Below, piece after piece: positions 22,971 through 31,798 of a stretch of DNA of 64,000 nt. Both the position numbers and the translations under genes were made by a program. The notes beneath the pieces are model-generated. The model was not told the origin of the DNA, ran no database searches, and saw nothing but the letters and a program-made list of their open reading frames with translations. Each line of letters begins with the position of its first letter. Positions within the stretch are counted from its first letter, which is position 1. This DNA comes from Sphingosinicella soli (GTDB lineage: Bacteria; Pseudomonadota; Alphaproteobacteria; Sphingomonadales; Sphingomonadaceae), in the NCBI RefSeq assembly GCF_014199685.1, contig NZ_JACHNZ010000001.1, positions 186,001 through 250,000 of the forward strand, in the 5' to 3' direction.

Positions 22971-23956
22971 ACCGCCGGAGCCGGGGGGGGCGTCTGGTCG
23001 CGGCGGATCGCGCTGCGCCAGACGCTGACATCGTCGGATGAGCCCTGTTCGGTGACCGCCTGCTGGAAATCCAGCAGCTGCGGCACTTCGTTCATCGACA
23101 TGGCGACCGTCAGATGCTCGCCCTGGCGGCGCTTCTTCATCACGTCGAAGCCCGACGCGAGCAGCGCCTCGATATTGTTGTTGCGCGCGGCGGACGTCGG
23201 CGCGCCGAGCACCACCGCGATCAGCCGCCTGCCGTCGCGCACGGCCGTCGCCGCCAGCGTGAAGCCCGAAGCATTGGTGTAGCCCGTCTTGATGCCGTCA
23301 AGACCGGCAAACTTGCCGAGCAGCTTGTTGTGGTTGGGCAGGAGCGTGCCCTGGAAGTTATACTGCTGCTCCGAGAAATACGGATAATATTGCGGAAAAT
23401 CGCGGATCAGCGCCTTTGAAAGCGTGGCGAGATCGCGCGCCGTCGTGTGATGCGCGGCGTTCGGCAGGCCCGAGGCGTTGAAGAACGCCGTGCTGTTCAT
23501 GCCGAGTTCCTTCGCCTTCTCGGTCATGGCACGGGCAAACACCACTTCGGAACCGTCCAGCCGCTCGGCCATCGCGACCGCCACGTCGTTCGCGGATTTT
23601 GTGGTCAGAACGCGGATCGCCTGTTCCACCGTGATCCAGCCGCCGCGCGGAATGCCCAGCTTGGATGGCGGCTGCGCGGACGCATTGGCCGAGAAAAACA
23701 CCTTGTCGGTCAGCTTGAGTTCTTTGCGCTCCAGCGCATCGAAGGTGAGGTAGAGCGTCATCACCTTGGTGATCGAGGCGGGGTGCCGGGCTTCATCGGG
23801 GTTGCGCGCATAGAGCACTTCCCCGCTGTCCGCATCGACGAGGATCGCCGCATACTTGGAAACCGAAACGAGACTTGCAGCCGTAGCGGGCTGGGACGCG
23901 AGCGGCGCGCCGACCAGAACCGAAACCACCAACGCGACGATCAGATGCAATCGCAT
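22937..23956 (-). CDS. D-alanyl-D-alanine carboxypeptidase (PBP5-like)
   Basis: Periplasmic serine peptidase that trims the terminal D-Ala from peptidoglycan stem peptides. The signal peptide is [20 protein letters not shown], and the three active-site motifs are in order: S-x-x-K in SITK, S-x-N in SAN, and KTG in DGIKTGYT. The 339-residue protein starts at ATG 23956, where GGGAGAT lies just upstream; an in-frame extension to 24040 lacks a signal-like sequence. The usual C-terminal membrane anchor is not obvious: the end is a short proline/lysine-rich tail. It overlaps cysK by 34 bp at the 3' ends. Confidence 0.93.
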   Translation of the reverse strand: MRLHLIVALVVSVLVGAPLASQPATAASLVSVSKYAAILVDADSGEVLYARNPDEARHPASITKVMTLYLTFDALERKELKLTDKVFFSANASAQPPSKLGIPRGGWITVEQAIRVLTTKSANDVAVAMAERLDGSEVVFARAMTEKAKELGMNSTAFFNASGLPNAAHHTTARDLATLSKALIRDFPQYYPYFSEQQYNFQGTLLPNHNKLLGKFAGLDGIKTGYTNASGFTLAATAVRDGRRLIAVVLGAPTSAARNNNIEALLASGFDVMKKRRQGEHLTVAMSMNEVPQLLDFQQAVTEQGSSDDVSVWRSAIRRDQTPPPAPAVHSGKKSGTDK

Positions 23957-24176
23957 GATCGTAATCTCCCTCCCGCCGCCTGCGCCCCCGCGCAGACTAC
24001 TCAACTCCACTATCCGGCCAGAATGAGGCAAATGCGCCATTCTGAAAAGCCCTTAAGGCGAACCGAACCGAAACGTGCGACGATCCGAGTCAATTCCGCG
24101 CTGTTCTGAATCCAGCGCGCCCTGAACGCAAGATTGCGGATTCAAACTTAAGAAGCGCTGAACGCCGCATAAACGA
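23957..24176. other. Noncoding gap before the carboxypeptidase gene
   Basis: This stretch carries the upstream region of the D,D-carboxypeptidase gene and then a somewhat AT-richer segment up to the terminator of the ATP synthase F0 operon. I see no convincing small gene, LexA box or RNA structure besides that terminator. Confidence 0.5.
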
Positions 24177-24207
24177 AAAGGGCCGGAGCGCTTCCGCGCC
24201 CCGACCC
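24177..24207 (-). terminator. Rho-independent terminator of the F0 operon
   Basis: On the minus strand the arms GGGTCGGGGCGC and GCGCTCCGGCCC pair with two mismatches around a GAA-type loop and are followed by TTTTCGTTT. It lies 25 bp past the stop codon of the b subunit gene and closes the atpI-B-E-b'-b operon. Confidence 0.75.
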
Positions 24208-24231
24208 TCTAAAATCGGTATGGAACGAGAC

Positions 24232-24837
24232 TTAATGCAGACGGCGCTCGAGTTCGCTGATCGCGGCGTCGGTCAGTTTGGTTTTCGTCGCCTTGTCCGT
24301 GGTCTCGGCGATGATGCGCGCGGCGGCGGCTGTCGCAAGCGTGGCGGCGCGGGCGCGAAGGTCGGCTTCCGCGGCGCGTTCGGCAGCGCCGATCTTCGCT
24401 TCCGCCATCGCGGTGCGGCGCGTGACCATCGTTTCCGCGTTCTTCTGGGCGGCGACGGTGATCTGCTCGGCTTCCTGCTTCGCGTGCGCGATGATCGCCG
24501 CAGCGTCCTTTTCGCCCTGTGCTTCGCGCGTTTTTGCTGCGGCGAGCAGCGCTTCGGCTTCCTCGCGCAGCGTCTTCGCCTCCGCAAGCTGCGCCTTCAC
24601 CAGCGCGATACGGGCATCCAAGCCCTGCGCGATCAGCTTCGGCGCCTTCATCACGAAGATCGCGACCAGGAAGAAGAGCGTGATGCTGACGTAAACCCAG
24701 CCCGTTGCATCAAGGCCGAGGAGAACCGCATGTTCGTCCTGCGCGGTCTGCTGAACGACGGTCGCAGTCGTCTGCTCGGCCTCGCCTGCGCTCAGCGGCA
24801 CATCGACAGGGGTCACATCACCGGCGGGAACTTGCAT
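24232..24837 (-). CDS. atpF: ATP synthase F0 subunit b
   Basis: Peripheral stalk subunit that links the membrane motor to F1. It has one membrane helix at about residues 46-63 after a 45-residue acidic N-terminus, then a long alanine/glutamate-rich coiled coil to the end of the 201-residue protein. Last gene of the F0 operon, 9 bp after the paralogous b' gene. Having two different b-type genes is typical of alphaproteobacteria and cyanobacteria. Which of the two is called b or b' is by order and length. The F1 genes are not in this window, as expected for the split operon of alphaproteobacteria. Confidence 0.93.
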   Translation of the reverse strand: MQVPAGDVTPVDVPLSAGEAEQTTATVVQQTAQDEHAVLLGLDATGWVYVSITLFFLVAIFVMKAPKLIAQGLDARIALVKAQLAEAKTLREEAEALLAAAKTREAQGEKDAAAIIAHAKQEAEQITVAAQKNAETMVTRRTAMAEAKIGAAERAAEADLRARAATLATAAAARIIAETTDKATKTKLTDAAISELERRLH

Positions 24838-24846
24838 GGCGTTATC

Positions 24847-25329
24847 CTACGAAAGGCTCGCGTCGACCGCGGCCCTGGCTTCGAGCGCACCGGGGCGAAC
24901 ACCCGTCAGGCGTTCGACGACATCGGCCGCAGCCTCGCCCGCCGCGGCGTCGATCTCGCCGAGCGCCTTGGCACGCGCATCGGAAATGCGCGCTTCCGCA
25001 GAGGAAAGGCGGGCGTTCAGTTCGGCATCGACCGCAGCAAGTCGGGCCTCGTTTTCACGGGCCGTGACCGCCTTGGCCTCCGCAACCACGCCGGTCGCGG
25101 CGTCGCGGGACTTGGCGAGCACCGCATTATAGGCCTCGCCCGTCGTCTCGGCGGCGGTGTGCGCCACTTGTGCTGCCGAAAGGTCTGCCGCGATGATGCT
25201 GGCGCGTTCGTCGACGACCTTGCCGATTTTCGGCAGCGTCAGGCGGACGACGCCGAAGTACAGGATGGCGAAGGTGATCGCCAGCCAGAACATCTGCGGC
25301 AGAAAATTGGACGGGTCGAACTGTGGCAT
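24847..25329 (-). CDS. atpG: ATP synthase F0 subunit b'
   Basis: Second, divergent peripheral stalk subunit. The 160-residue protein opens MPQFDPSNFLPQMFWLAI, which is characteristic of alphaproteobacterial b'. It has a membrane helix at about 11-31 and a charged alanine-rich coiled coil thereafter. It would form a heterodimer with the b subunit encoded 9 bp downstream. The start is preceded by GGGGTAAG. In some genomes the symbol atpG is given to b', in others to the F1 gamma subunit; here b' is meant. Confidence 0.92.
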   Translation of the reverse strand: MPQFDPSNFLPQMFWLAITFAILYFGVVRLTLPKIGKVVDERASIIAADLSAAQVAHTAAETTGEAYNAVLAKSRDAATGVVAEAKAVTARENEARLAAVDAELNARLSSAEARISDARAKALGEIDAAAGEAAADVVERLTGVRPGALEARAAVDASLS

Positions 25330-25413
25330 GACTTACCCCGATGCGAATCCGGCTGAACGATCAAAAGGGCGCGCACCGGCACGATAACCGCGCCGGTGCA
25401 GAGCCCTTGTGGA

Positions 25414-25638
25414 TCAACCGAACGCGAGCGCGAGCGCGACGACGGCGGCGATCAGGCCGAGCGCCTCGGTCACGGCGAAGCCGAAGATCAGACGGCCGCC
25501 GAGCTTGTCGGCAGCGGCAGGGTTGCGCAGCGCACCCTGCAGGAACTGGCCGAAAATCGTGCCCACGCCGATGGCGGCAATGCCCGCACCGATAGCAGCG
25601 AGACCGGCACCGATGAGCTTGGCTGATGCGATATCCAT
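25414..25638 (-). CDS. atpE: ATP synthase F0 subunit c
   Basis: Proteolipid that forms the rotating ring of the F0 motor. It is a two-helix hairpin of 74 residues: a glycine/alanine-rich first helix, the polar loop RNPA (38-41), and a second helix with the ion-carrying glutamate E58. I see no extra sodium-site polar residues that would argue strongly for Na+ use, so H+ is assumed. GGAAGG lies ahead of the ATG. The spacing to the b' gene (84 bp) is larger than elsewhere in the operon, which may help set the higher expression that subunit c needs. Confidence 0.97.
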   Translation of the reverse strand: MDIASAKLIGAGLAAIGAGIAAIGVGTIFGQFLQGALRNPAAADKLGGRLIFGFAVTEALGLIAAVVALALAFG

Positions 25639-25683
25639 GTTGAGAACCCTTCCGTTAACTAAGCTAGCGTGATTGCGTGGAAA

Positions 25684-26412
25684 CTAGTGAAGATTGACCG
25701 CGTCGTTCAGGTAGATCGACGTCAGCAGTGCGAAAACATAGGCCTGCACGACCGCGATCATCACTTCAAGCGCGGTGAGCGCCACATTGACGCCGAGCGG
25801 CAGCACACCGAACACGCCGAGGCTGACGACGAAACCGCCGAACACCTTCAGCAGAACGTGACCCGCGGTCATGTTCGCGAACAACCGGATCGCCAGTGTG
25901 AACGGCCGCGACAGGAACGAGACGAACTCGATCGCCGTCACCAGCGGCAGCAGCACGATCGGGCAGTCCTTGGGAATGAACAGCGAGAAGAAATGCAGCC
26001 CGTGACGGGCGAAACCGATCCCGATCACCACGATGAAGACGAGCGCGGCGAGGCCGAACGTCACCGCGATGTGGCTGGTCGGCGTGAAGGCGCCCACAAA
26101 GGGCAGCAGGCCGAGCAGGTTGCAGCCGAGCACGAAGATGAAGAGTGCGAACACCAGCGGCACATACCTGCGCCCTTCCGGCCCGACGTTTTCCGCAAGC
26201 ATGTTGCGGATGAACTCTTCGAGATACTCGACGGATGCCTGCCAGCGCCCGGGGACGAGCTTGGGGGCGGCCGTGCCGATGAAGAGGAAACCCGCGACCG
26301 TGACGAGCGCGATCATCATCCACAGCGACGAATTCGTGAACGAGACGTCATAGCCGCCAAGCTCGATCGCGCTGAGCGTCTTGATCTCGAACTGTTCCAT
26401 CGGGTTCGCCAT
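25684..26412 (-). CDS. atpB: ATP synthase F0 subunit a
   Basis: Stator membrane subunit that supplies the two proton half-channels. The 242-residue protein has five to six hydrophobic helices, and the essential arginine lies in the conserved LAIRLFANMTAGH segment. It reads MANPMEQFEIKTLSAIEL at the start; a start at the second methionine is also possible. It lies second in the operon, 22 bp after atpI and 45 bp ahead of atpE. Confidence 0.97.
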   Translation of the reverse strand: MANPMEQFEIKTLSAIELGGYDVSFTNSSLWMMIALVTVAGFLFIGTAAPKLVPGRWQASVEYLEEFIRNMLAENVGPEGRRYVPLVFALFIFVLGCNLLGLLPFVGAFTPTSHIAVTFGLAALVFIVVIGIGFARHGLHFFSLFIPKDCPIVLLPLVTAIEFVSFLSRPFTLAIRLFANMTAGHVLLKVFGGFVVSLGVFGVLPLGVNVALTALEVMIAVVQAYVFALLTSIYLNDAVNLH

Positions 26413-26434
26413 TGAAAGCCCGCGCTCCTGAACC

Positions 26435-26734
26435 TTAGTTGTTGTCGTCCGGGTTGCCGTCGAAGTCGCCGCTCTTGCGCATCACCGTGCGCAGACCGGC
26501 GCCGAAGCCGAGCAAAAAGAACAGGATCATTCCGTAAGGCCCCGTTCCGAACCAGCCGTCGACCAGCCAGCCGAAAAAGGCGCCCACGAGGATCGCACCG
26601 ATGAACTCGATGGCGATCGACCAGCCCCTGTTCTCTTCCCGTTTTAGCCCGTCACGCTTCGGTTCGGCCCGCTCTTTCGCCTCTGCAAGCCGGCGACCGA
26701 GATCGCCGGGATCGATACGTCGGTCATCTGCCAA
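26435..26734 (-). CDS. atpI: AtpZ/AtpI family protein
   Basis: A 99-residue small membrane protein with two helices (about 45-62 and 68-88) after a charged N-terminus. Members sit at the head of F0 operons and assist c-ring assembly or magnesium supply; the exact role differs between species. It is the first gene of the operon here, with the probable operon promoter in the 177 bp between it and smc. The acidic tail DFDGNPDDNN is unremarkable. Confidence 0.9.
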   Translation of the reverse strand: MADDRRIDPGDLGRRLAEAKERAEPKRDGLKREENRGWSIAIEFIGAILVGAFFGWLVDGWFGTGPYGMILFFLLGFGAGLRTVMRKSGDFDGNPDDNN

Positions 26735-26911
26735 CGATCATCTCCATGCCAAAGGACGGTTGGAACGGTCCACCCGAAACGCATGCCGTTTCCGGCAAGC
26801 GACGAGACGCCGGAGCCGAAACCCCGAACGCGAGCGCACGTTTAGTGGCGGGTTTTCGCCAAGTCAACGCTCGCCTTGCCGCAGCGCGGCATAGCGTCCG
26901 CAAGGGCACGC

Positions 26912-29900
26912 TTACTCCGCCGCAAGCAGCGTTTCGGCGCGGCCGAGGTCGACGGAAACAAGCTGGCTGACGCCCTTTTCGCCCATCGTCACGCCGTACA
27001 GGCGGTGCATGCGGCTCATGGTGACGGCGTTGTGCGTCACGATCAGGAAGCGGGTGTCCGTCAATGTCGTCATGCGGTCCAGAAGATCGCAGAAACGCTC
27101 GATATTGGCGTCGTCGAGCGGCGCGTCGACCTCGTCGAGCACGCAGATCGGCGCGGGGTTGGTCAGGAACAGCGCGAAGATCAGCGCGATGGCGGTCAGC
27201 GCCTGCTCGCCGCCCGACAGCAGCGTAAGCGATTGCAGCTTCTTGCCCGGCGGCTGCGCCATGATTTCGAGCCCGGCTTCGAGCGGATCATCCGATTCGA
27301 TGAGTTCGAGCCGCGCCTCGCCGCCGCCGAACAGGCTGGTGAAGAGGTCGCCGAAGTGGCGGTTCACCTCCTCGAACGCGGTGAGCAATCGCGCGCGGCC
27401 TTCGCGGTTCAGCGAGCCGATGCTGCCGCGCAGGCGGGCGATGGCGGTTTCCAGTTCCTCGCGCTCGGATGTCGAGGTGGTGAGCGTCGTCTCGATCTCT
27501 TCAAGCTCGACATCGGCGCGCAGGTTCACCGGCCCCATGCGTTCGCGCTCGCCGGTCAGCCGGTCGAGCCCGGAGGTCAGCGTTTCGGTGTCCTCCATGT
27601 TCTCGTCGCTGAATTCGAAGCGCGCAGGCAGCATCTGCGGCGAGCACTGGAAGCGCTCCACCGACAGGCGGTTGATCTCGGTGCGCCGGTGCTCGCAGTT
27701 TTCGACGCGCACCTCGATGCGCCCGCGCTCCTCGCGCAGCGTCGAGAGGATTTCGGTCGCCTCGCGCGCTTCGCCGTCGATGGTGCGCAGGCCGCTTTCC
27801 GCTTCCGCAAGCCGGTCCGCCGCGCCCCGGCGCGCGGCCTCCGCGTCGGCGAGATCGCCCGCGAGCCGCGCCTGCCGCTCGGCGATGGCGGCGGGCACAT
27901 CGGCGATTTCGGCGATGGTCGCGTTCGCCGCAGCGATTCGGGCCGCAAGCTCCTCGCGCTGTGCCGTGCTGCCGGAGATGCGGCGCTCCCACGCCTCGCG
28001 CTCGGCACTGATCGCGTCGCGCCGCGCGGTATCGCTTTGCAGCCCGCGCTGCAGCGCGACATGCTCGGCGCGCGCCGTGGCGAGATCGGAGCGGTGCGCG
28101 TCGGCTGTGTTGCGCGCCGCCGTCACGGCTTCGGTCAGCCCTTCGGCGCCCGGAACATCGAGCAGCGCGGCATCCAGCGCCTGCACCTTCTCGCTGGATT
28201 CGGCGATCTGATCGTTCGCGCGCGTCACCGCAGCCGCCAACGCTTCGAGCTGCGCGGCCCGCCGCTCGACCTCGCCGGCGAGCTGCGACATCGTCTTCGC
28301 CGCATCGGCGCGGGCGGTTTCGGCGCGGCGCAGCGCCTGGCGTTCGGCGTCGATCGCGGAGGCGGTTTCAGCAACCACGGCGCGCGCGGCGGCCAGTTCG
28401 GTATCGAGCGCTTCCACCGACGCCTCGGCATCGGGCATCAGCGCCTCGACCTCGGCGAGCCGGTTGCGCTGGCGCAGCTTTTCCGCAGCGGCGCTGCCGT
28501 CGCCCGCCTCGGTGCGGAAGCCGTCCCAGCGGATCATGCGGCCTGCGGTCGTGACGAGGCGCTGGCCCACGGAGAGCTTCGCCGCCATCCGGTCCAGCAT
28601 GTCGTCGTCGACAATACCGATCTGCGCGGCGCGGCGCGCGACTTCCTCTGGCGCGTCGATTACGTCGGAGAGCGGCCGCGCGCCTGCCGGAAGCGCCGGA
28701 TCCCATTCGCCCTTGATCGCCCCGCCCCAGCGGCGTCCGCTTTCGCCGCCCACGGGCGCTGCCGTGTCGTCGCCGAGCGAGGCCGCGAACGCCGCCTCGA
28801 AACCCTTCGTCACGCGCACGCGGTCGATCAGCGGCTCGGCGTCACCGCTGCGGCTCGCCGCCAGCGAGCGCTGGAGCGACTGCCGCTCGCCCGTAAGCGC
28901 GGAGAGCGCTGCCTGCGCCTCGCCGCGTTTCGCCTGCGCCGCCTCGCGCGCGGTCTCCGCTCCCGCGCGGCGTTCCTCGCCGGTCGCGATGGCGGCAGAC
29001 GCGCGCTCGGCCTCGGCCTCGGCGTCCCTGGCGCGCGCTTCGGCGGCAATCAGACGCTCACCCGCGTCATCGCCCTGCGCGGCGGCGGCCTGCGCGGCGA
29101 GCGTGCGGGTCTTTTCGGAGTCGGCGCGGGCGATCTGCGAGCGCAGCGCGGAAAGCTCGGCCTCGATCGCGCGGCGCTGGCCCTGCGCCTCGGCCTGCGC
29201 GGCGAGTGCGTCGCCGAGCGTGCGCTGATCGGCCTCGACCACGCCTTCAAGATCGGTGATCCGCGCTTCCGCCGGGCCGAGCGCAGCCTGCGCCTCGGCG
29301 AGCCGGGCCGCGATCGCCGCATCTTCGGCTGCAAGCCGTTCGAGCGCGGCGCGGGCATCGTGGTTCAGCGCATCCTCGCGCGCGATGTCGCGCTCCGCCG
29401 CCTCGCGGCGTGTCTCCGCCTCACGACGGCGGCGTTCGACTTCGTTAAGCTCGGCGTTCAGCGAATCGCGCGAGAGCTTCAGCCGCTGCAGGATCGCCGC
29501 AGCCTCGGCCTCGGCCTCGCGCAGCGGCGGCAGGTTCGCGGCGGCATCCGCTTGCCGCGCCGAGATCGCCGCGCCGAGCCGGGTCGCATCCTCGATCTTC
29601 CCGCGCAGCGCTTCGGCTTCGGCCTTCGCCGCATTCGCGTCGGCGGTCGCCTCGCAGGCCTTCGCGTAGAGCAGCATCGCCTCGGCGATACGGATCTGCT
29701 CGGAGATTTTTTTATACCGCTCCGCCTGCCGCGCCTGCCGTTTCAGGTTCGCGGCCTGCGTGCTGAGGCCCTGCAGCACATCGTCGAGCCGGGTGAGATT
29801 CGTTTCAGCCGCGCGCAGCCGCTGCTCGGCGTCCTTGCGGCGCACGTGCAGCCCCGCGATCCCCGCCGCTTCTTCGAGAAGCTGGCGACGATCCTGCGGC

Positions 29901-30367
29901 TTCGCGGCGATGATCGCGCCGATGCGCCCCTGGCTGACGAGCGCGGGCGAATGCGCGCCGGTCGCCGCGTCGGCGAACAGCAGCTGCACATCCTTCTGGC
30001 GCACGTCGCGGCCGTTGACCCGGTATGCGGAGCCGAGCCCACGCTCGATGTGGCGGACGATTTCCAGATCATCCGAATCGTTGAACTGCGCGGGCGCGCG
30101 GCGGCTGGAATTGTCGAGGTGGAGCGTCACGTGCGCGGCATCGCGCGCCGGGCGGCGATCGGTGCCCGCGAAGATCACGTCTTCCATGCCGCCGCCGCGC
30201 ATGGATTTGGCGCTCGATTCGCCCATCACCCAGCGGATGGCTTCAAGGAGGTTCGATTTGCCGCAGCCGTTCGGCCCGACAACGCCCGTCAGCCCATCCT
30301 CGATCCTGAGTTCCACAGGATCGACGAAGGATTTGAATCCGGCGAGTCTAAGCCGCCTGAAATGCAC
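26912..30367 (-). CDS. smc: Chromosome segregation protein SMC
   Basis: Structural maintenance of chromosomes ATPase that extrudes and compacts DNA loops. The 1151-residue protein has Walker A GPNGCGKSN at 31-39, two very long alanine/glutamate/arginine-rich coiled coils (about 165-500 and 640-985), a hinge between them (about 505-630), and a C-terminal head with LSGGEQAL and the Walker B VLDEVDAPLDD. The start is GTG 30367. scpA and scpB are not in the window. It begins the smc-dsbA-dciA block, read on the minus strand, which is typical of alphaproteobacteria. Confidence 0.97.
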   Translation of the reverse strand: MHFRRLRLAGFKSFVDPVELRIEDGLTGVVGPNGCGKSNLLEAIRWVMGESSAKSMRGGGMEDVIFAGTDRRPARDAAHVTLHLDNSSRRAPAQFNDSDDLEIVRHIERGLGSAYRVNGRDVRQKDVQLLFADAATGAHSPALVSQGRIGAIIAAKPQDRRQLLEEAAGIAGLHVRRKDAEQRLRAAETNLTRLDDVLQGLSTQAANLKRQARQAERYKKISEQIRIAEAMLLYAKACEATADANAAKAEAEALRGKIEDATRLGAAISARQADAAANLPPLREAEAEAAAILQRLKLSRDSLNAELNEVERRRREAETRREAAERDIAREDALNHDARAALERLAAEDAAIAARLAEAQAALGPAEARITDLEGVVEADQRTLGDALAAQAEAQGQRRAIEAELSALRSQIARADSEKTRTLAAQAAAAQGDDAGERLIAAEARARDAEAEAERASAAIATGEERRAGAETAREAAQAKRGEAQAALSALTGERQSLQRSLAASRSGDAEPLIDRVRVTKGFEAAFAASLGDDTAAPVGGESGRRWGGAIKGEWDPALPAGARPLSDVIDAPEEVARRAAQIGIVDDDMLDRMAAKLSVGQRLVTTAGRMIRWDGFRTEAGDGSAAAEKLRQRNRLAEVEALMPDAEASVEALDTELAAARAVVAETASAIDAERQALRRAETARADAAKTMSQLAGEVERRAAQLEALAAAVTRANDQIAESSEKVQALDAALLDVPGAEGLTEAVTAARNTADAHRSDLATARAEHVALQRGLQSDTARRDAISAEREAWERRISGSTAQREELAARIAAANATIAEIADVPAAIAERQARLAGDLADAEAARRGAADRLAEAESGLRTIDGEAREATEILSTLREERGRIEVRVENCEHRRTEINRLSVERFQCSPQMLPARFEFSDENMEDTETLTSGLDRLTGERERMGPVNLRADVELEEIETTLTTSTSEREELETAIARLRGSIGSLNREGRARLLTAFEEVNRHFGDLFTSLFGGGEARLELIESDDPLEAGLEIMAQPPGKKLQSLTLLSGGEQALTAIALIFALFLTNPAPICVLDEVDAPLDDANIERFCDLLDRMTTLTDTRFLIVTHNAVTMSRMHRLYGVTMGEKGVSQLVSVDLGRAETLLAAE

Positions 30368-30402
30368 GCGTCCCCCGCTCTCTCACGTCCCCACGCGTCA
30401 CG

Positions 30403-31173
30403 CTACTTCACGGCATCCTTCAGCAGCGGCTCCAGATCCGCCCAGCTGTGCACGCCTTCCAGCCCCTTGCCGTTCAGAACGAATGCGGGCGTGCCCGTCA
30501 CCTTGTACTGTTCGACTGCGGTTTTGCGGATCGTTTCCAGATGGCCGCGCTGCGTCGCATCGGTCAGGCAGGCGCGGAACTTCGATTCCGGTATGCCCCG
30601 CGCGCGCACGAACGCGTCCAGCCCGCCGAGCTTTGCGTAGGTCACGACCTGATCGTCCGGCGACATCGATTGCAGAGACGCCGTCTGCGCCTCGGTGAGC
30701 TTGGTGAACGGCTCGATCCAGGCCTGCTGGTTCTTGAAGAACGCATCGGAAAGCCCGAAGAACGCGCCCGGCCCCTGGCAGCGCGAGAGCATCGTGGCGC
30801 CGTAGTCCGCCGGGTTCAGCACGAAGTTGCGGAACTCGTAGTAAACCTTGCCGGTGGCGACATATTGCCCCTTGATGGTGGGCATCGCCATTTCATGGAA
30901 ATCGCGGCAATGCGGGCAGGTGAGCGAGGCGAACTCGATCAGCTTCACCGGCGCATCGGGGTTGCCGATGCTGAAGCCGCCGTCGGGCGTCGCGGCGATC
31001 GTCTCCAGCCAGTTATTGGCCTTTGCTGCCGGCGCGGTCCCCGTCGACTTCGCCGTCGCGGGCGCGCTCGCGGCTTTACTGCCCGCGGCTTCGGAGGAGT
31101 CCTGCCCGCAGGCGGAGAGCACTGCGACAGCACCGAACAAACACAAGGCCTTGAACCGCACTTTTCTCAACAT
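30403..31173 (-). CDS. DsbA-like thioredoxin-fold lipoprotein
   Basis: Predicted periplasmic thiol-disulfide protein. The N-terminus has a lipobox (VLSAC, Cys22), then a low-complexity alanine-rich linker (residues 25-52) and a thioredoxin fold with active site CPHC at 86-89 and the cis-proline segment VTGTPAFVLNG late in the protein. Length is 256 residues. DsbA (oxidase) and DsbG/BdbD-like proteins are both possible; the CPHC site fits an oxidase. It lies 35 bp upstream of smc on the same strand, an order shared by many alphaproteobacteria without a known functional link. Confidence 0.9.
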   Translation of the reverse strand: MLRKVRFKALCLFGAVAVLSACGQDSSEAAGSKAASAPATAKSTGTAPAAKANNWLETIAATPDGGFSIGNPDAPVKLIEFASLTCPHCRDFHEMAMPTIKGQYVATGKVYYEFRNFVLNPADYGATMLSRCQGPGAFFGLSDAFFKNQQAWIEPFTKLTEAQTASLQSMSPDDQVVTYAKLGGLDAFVRARGIPESKFRACLTDATQRGHLETIRKTAVEQYKVTGTPAFVLNGKGLEGVHSWADLEPLLKDAVK

Positions 31174-31277
31174 CTGGTAGCCTACCCTTGAAAAAGCCCA
31201 ATACCTGCCACGGATACGGGTAGCGCACTATGGCGAGGCGCGCCTCCCAAGTCAAAGCCGATCAACGCCCCGCAGCG

Positions 31278-31784
31278 CTATCGAATGACCGGCGGGCCTT
31301 TCGTCGCGCCCATCTGCCGGGCAAGATCCTCGAGACTCTGCCGCAGCCCCTGATCCGCGATCGTCTTCAGGCTGCCCGCGATGTCTTCCGGCACTTCGCC
31401 GGGTGTCTGCACGGTCGTTCCCGCCGTCTGCGCGGCCGCCACCATGCCCTGCCGGATCGCGATGCGGACGATCGCATCATAGCCGAAAAAGCGGTTGACG
31501 CGTTCGATGATCTGCGGCGCGACATGCTGGATCATCAGCGCGTGCGAGCCGCTTGCGGAAAGATTCAGCGTGCCGCCGCTGCGCTTGCCGTGCGGGAAGG
31601 TCAGCGATTCGGGCGTTGAATGCCGCGCGTAATCGGGGCCGACGATTTCGGGCCAGCGCGCCACGACCGCGCTGTCGACGAACCCGAAGCGGCGAAAGGC
31701 CTTGCGCCCCACGAGCGGGACGAGTTCGGCGACCGACCTGCTTCCGCCCCTTCTGTCGCCCGGTTTCCTCATGGGGAAACCCAT
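31278..31784 (-). CDS. DciA-like protein (DUF721)
   Basis: A 168-residue protein with the DUF721 core (VARWPEIVGPDYARHSTPESL, then LNLSASGSHALMIQHVAPQIIERVN, here quoted in parts). DUF721 proteins of the DciA type load the replicative helicase DnaB in bacteria lacking DnaC. The N-terminal 20 residues are basic, and an alternative start is ATG 31772. It diverges from mutY: only 14 bp separate the two start codons, so the promoters must overlap the opposite coding regions or the genes must share one short control region. Confidence 0.85.
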   Translation of the reverse strand: MGFPMRKPGDRRGGSRSVAELVPLVGRKAFRRFGFVDSAVVARWPEIVGPDYARHSTPESLTFPHGKRSGGTLNLSASGSHALMIQHVAPQIIERVNRFFGYDAIVRIAIRQGMVAAAQTAGTTVQTPGEVPEDIAGSLKTIADQGLRQSLEDLARQMGATKGPPVIR

Positions 31785-31798
31785 GCCATAGGCGCGCC

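Noticed and set aside
26876-30640. A 1254-codon open frame antisense to smc, longer than smc itself
   Set aside because: Its product is dominated by Arg, Ala and Gly with no recognisable motif, whereas the opposite strand encodes a complete SMC with Walker motifs. High GC makes such antisense frames common.
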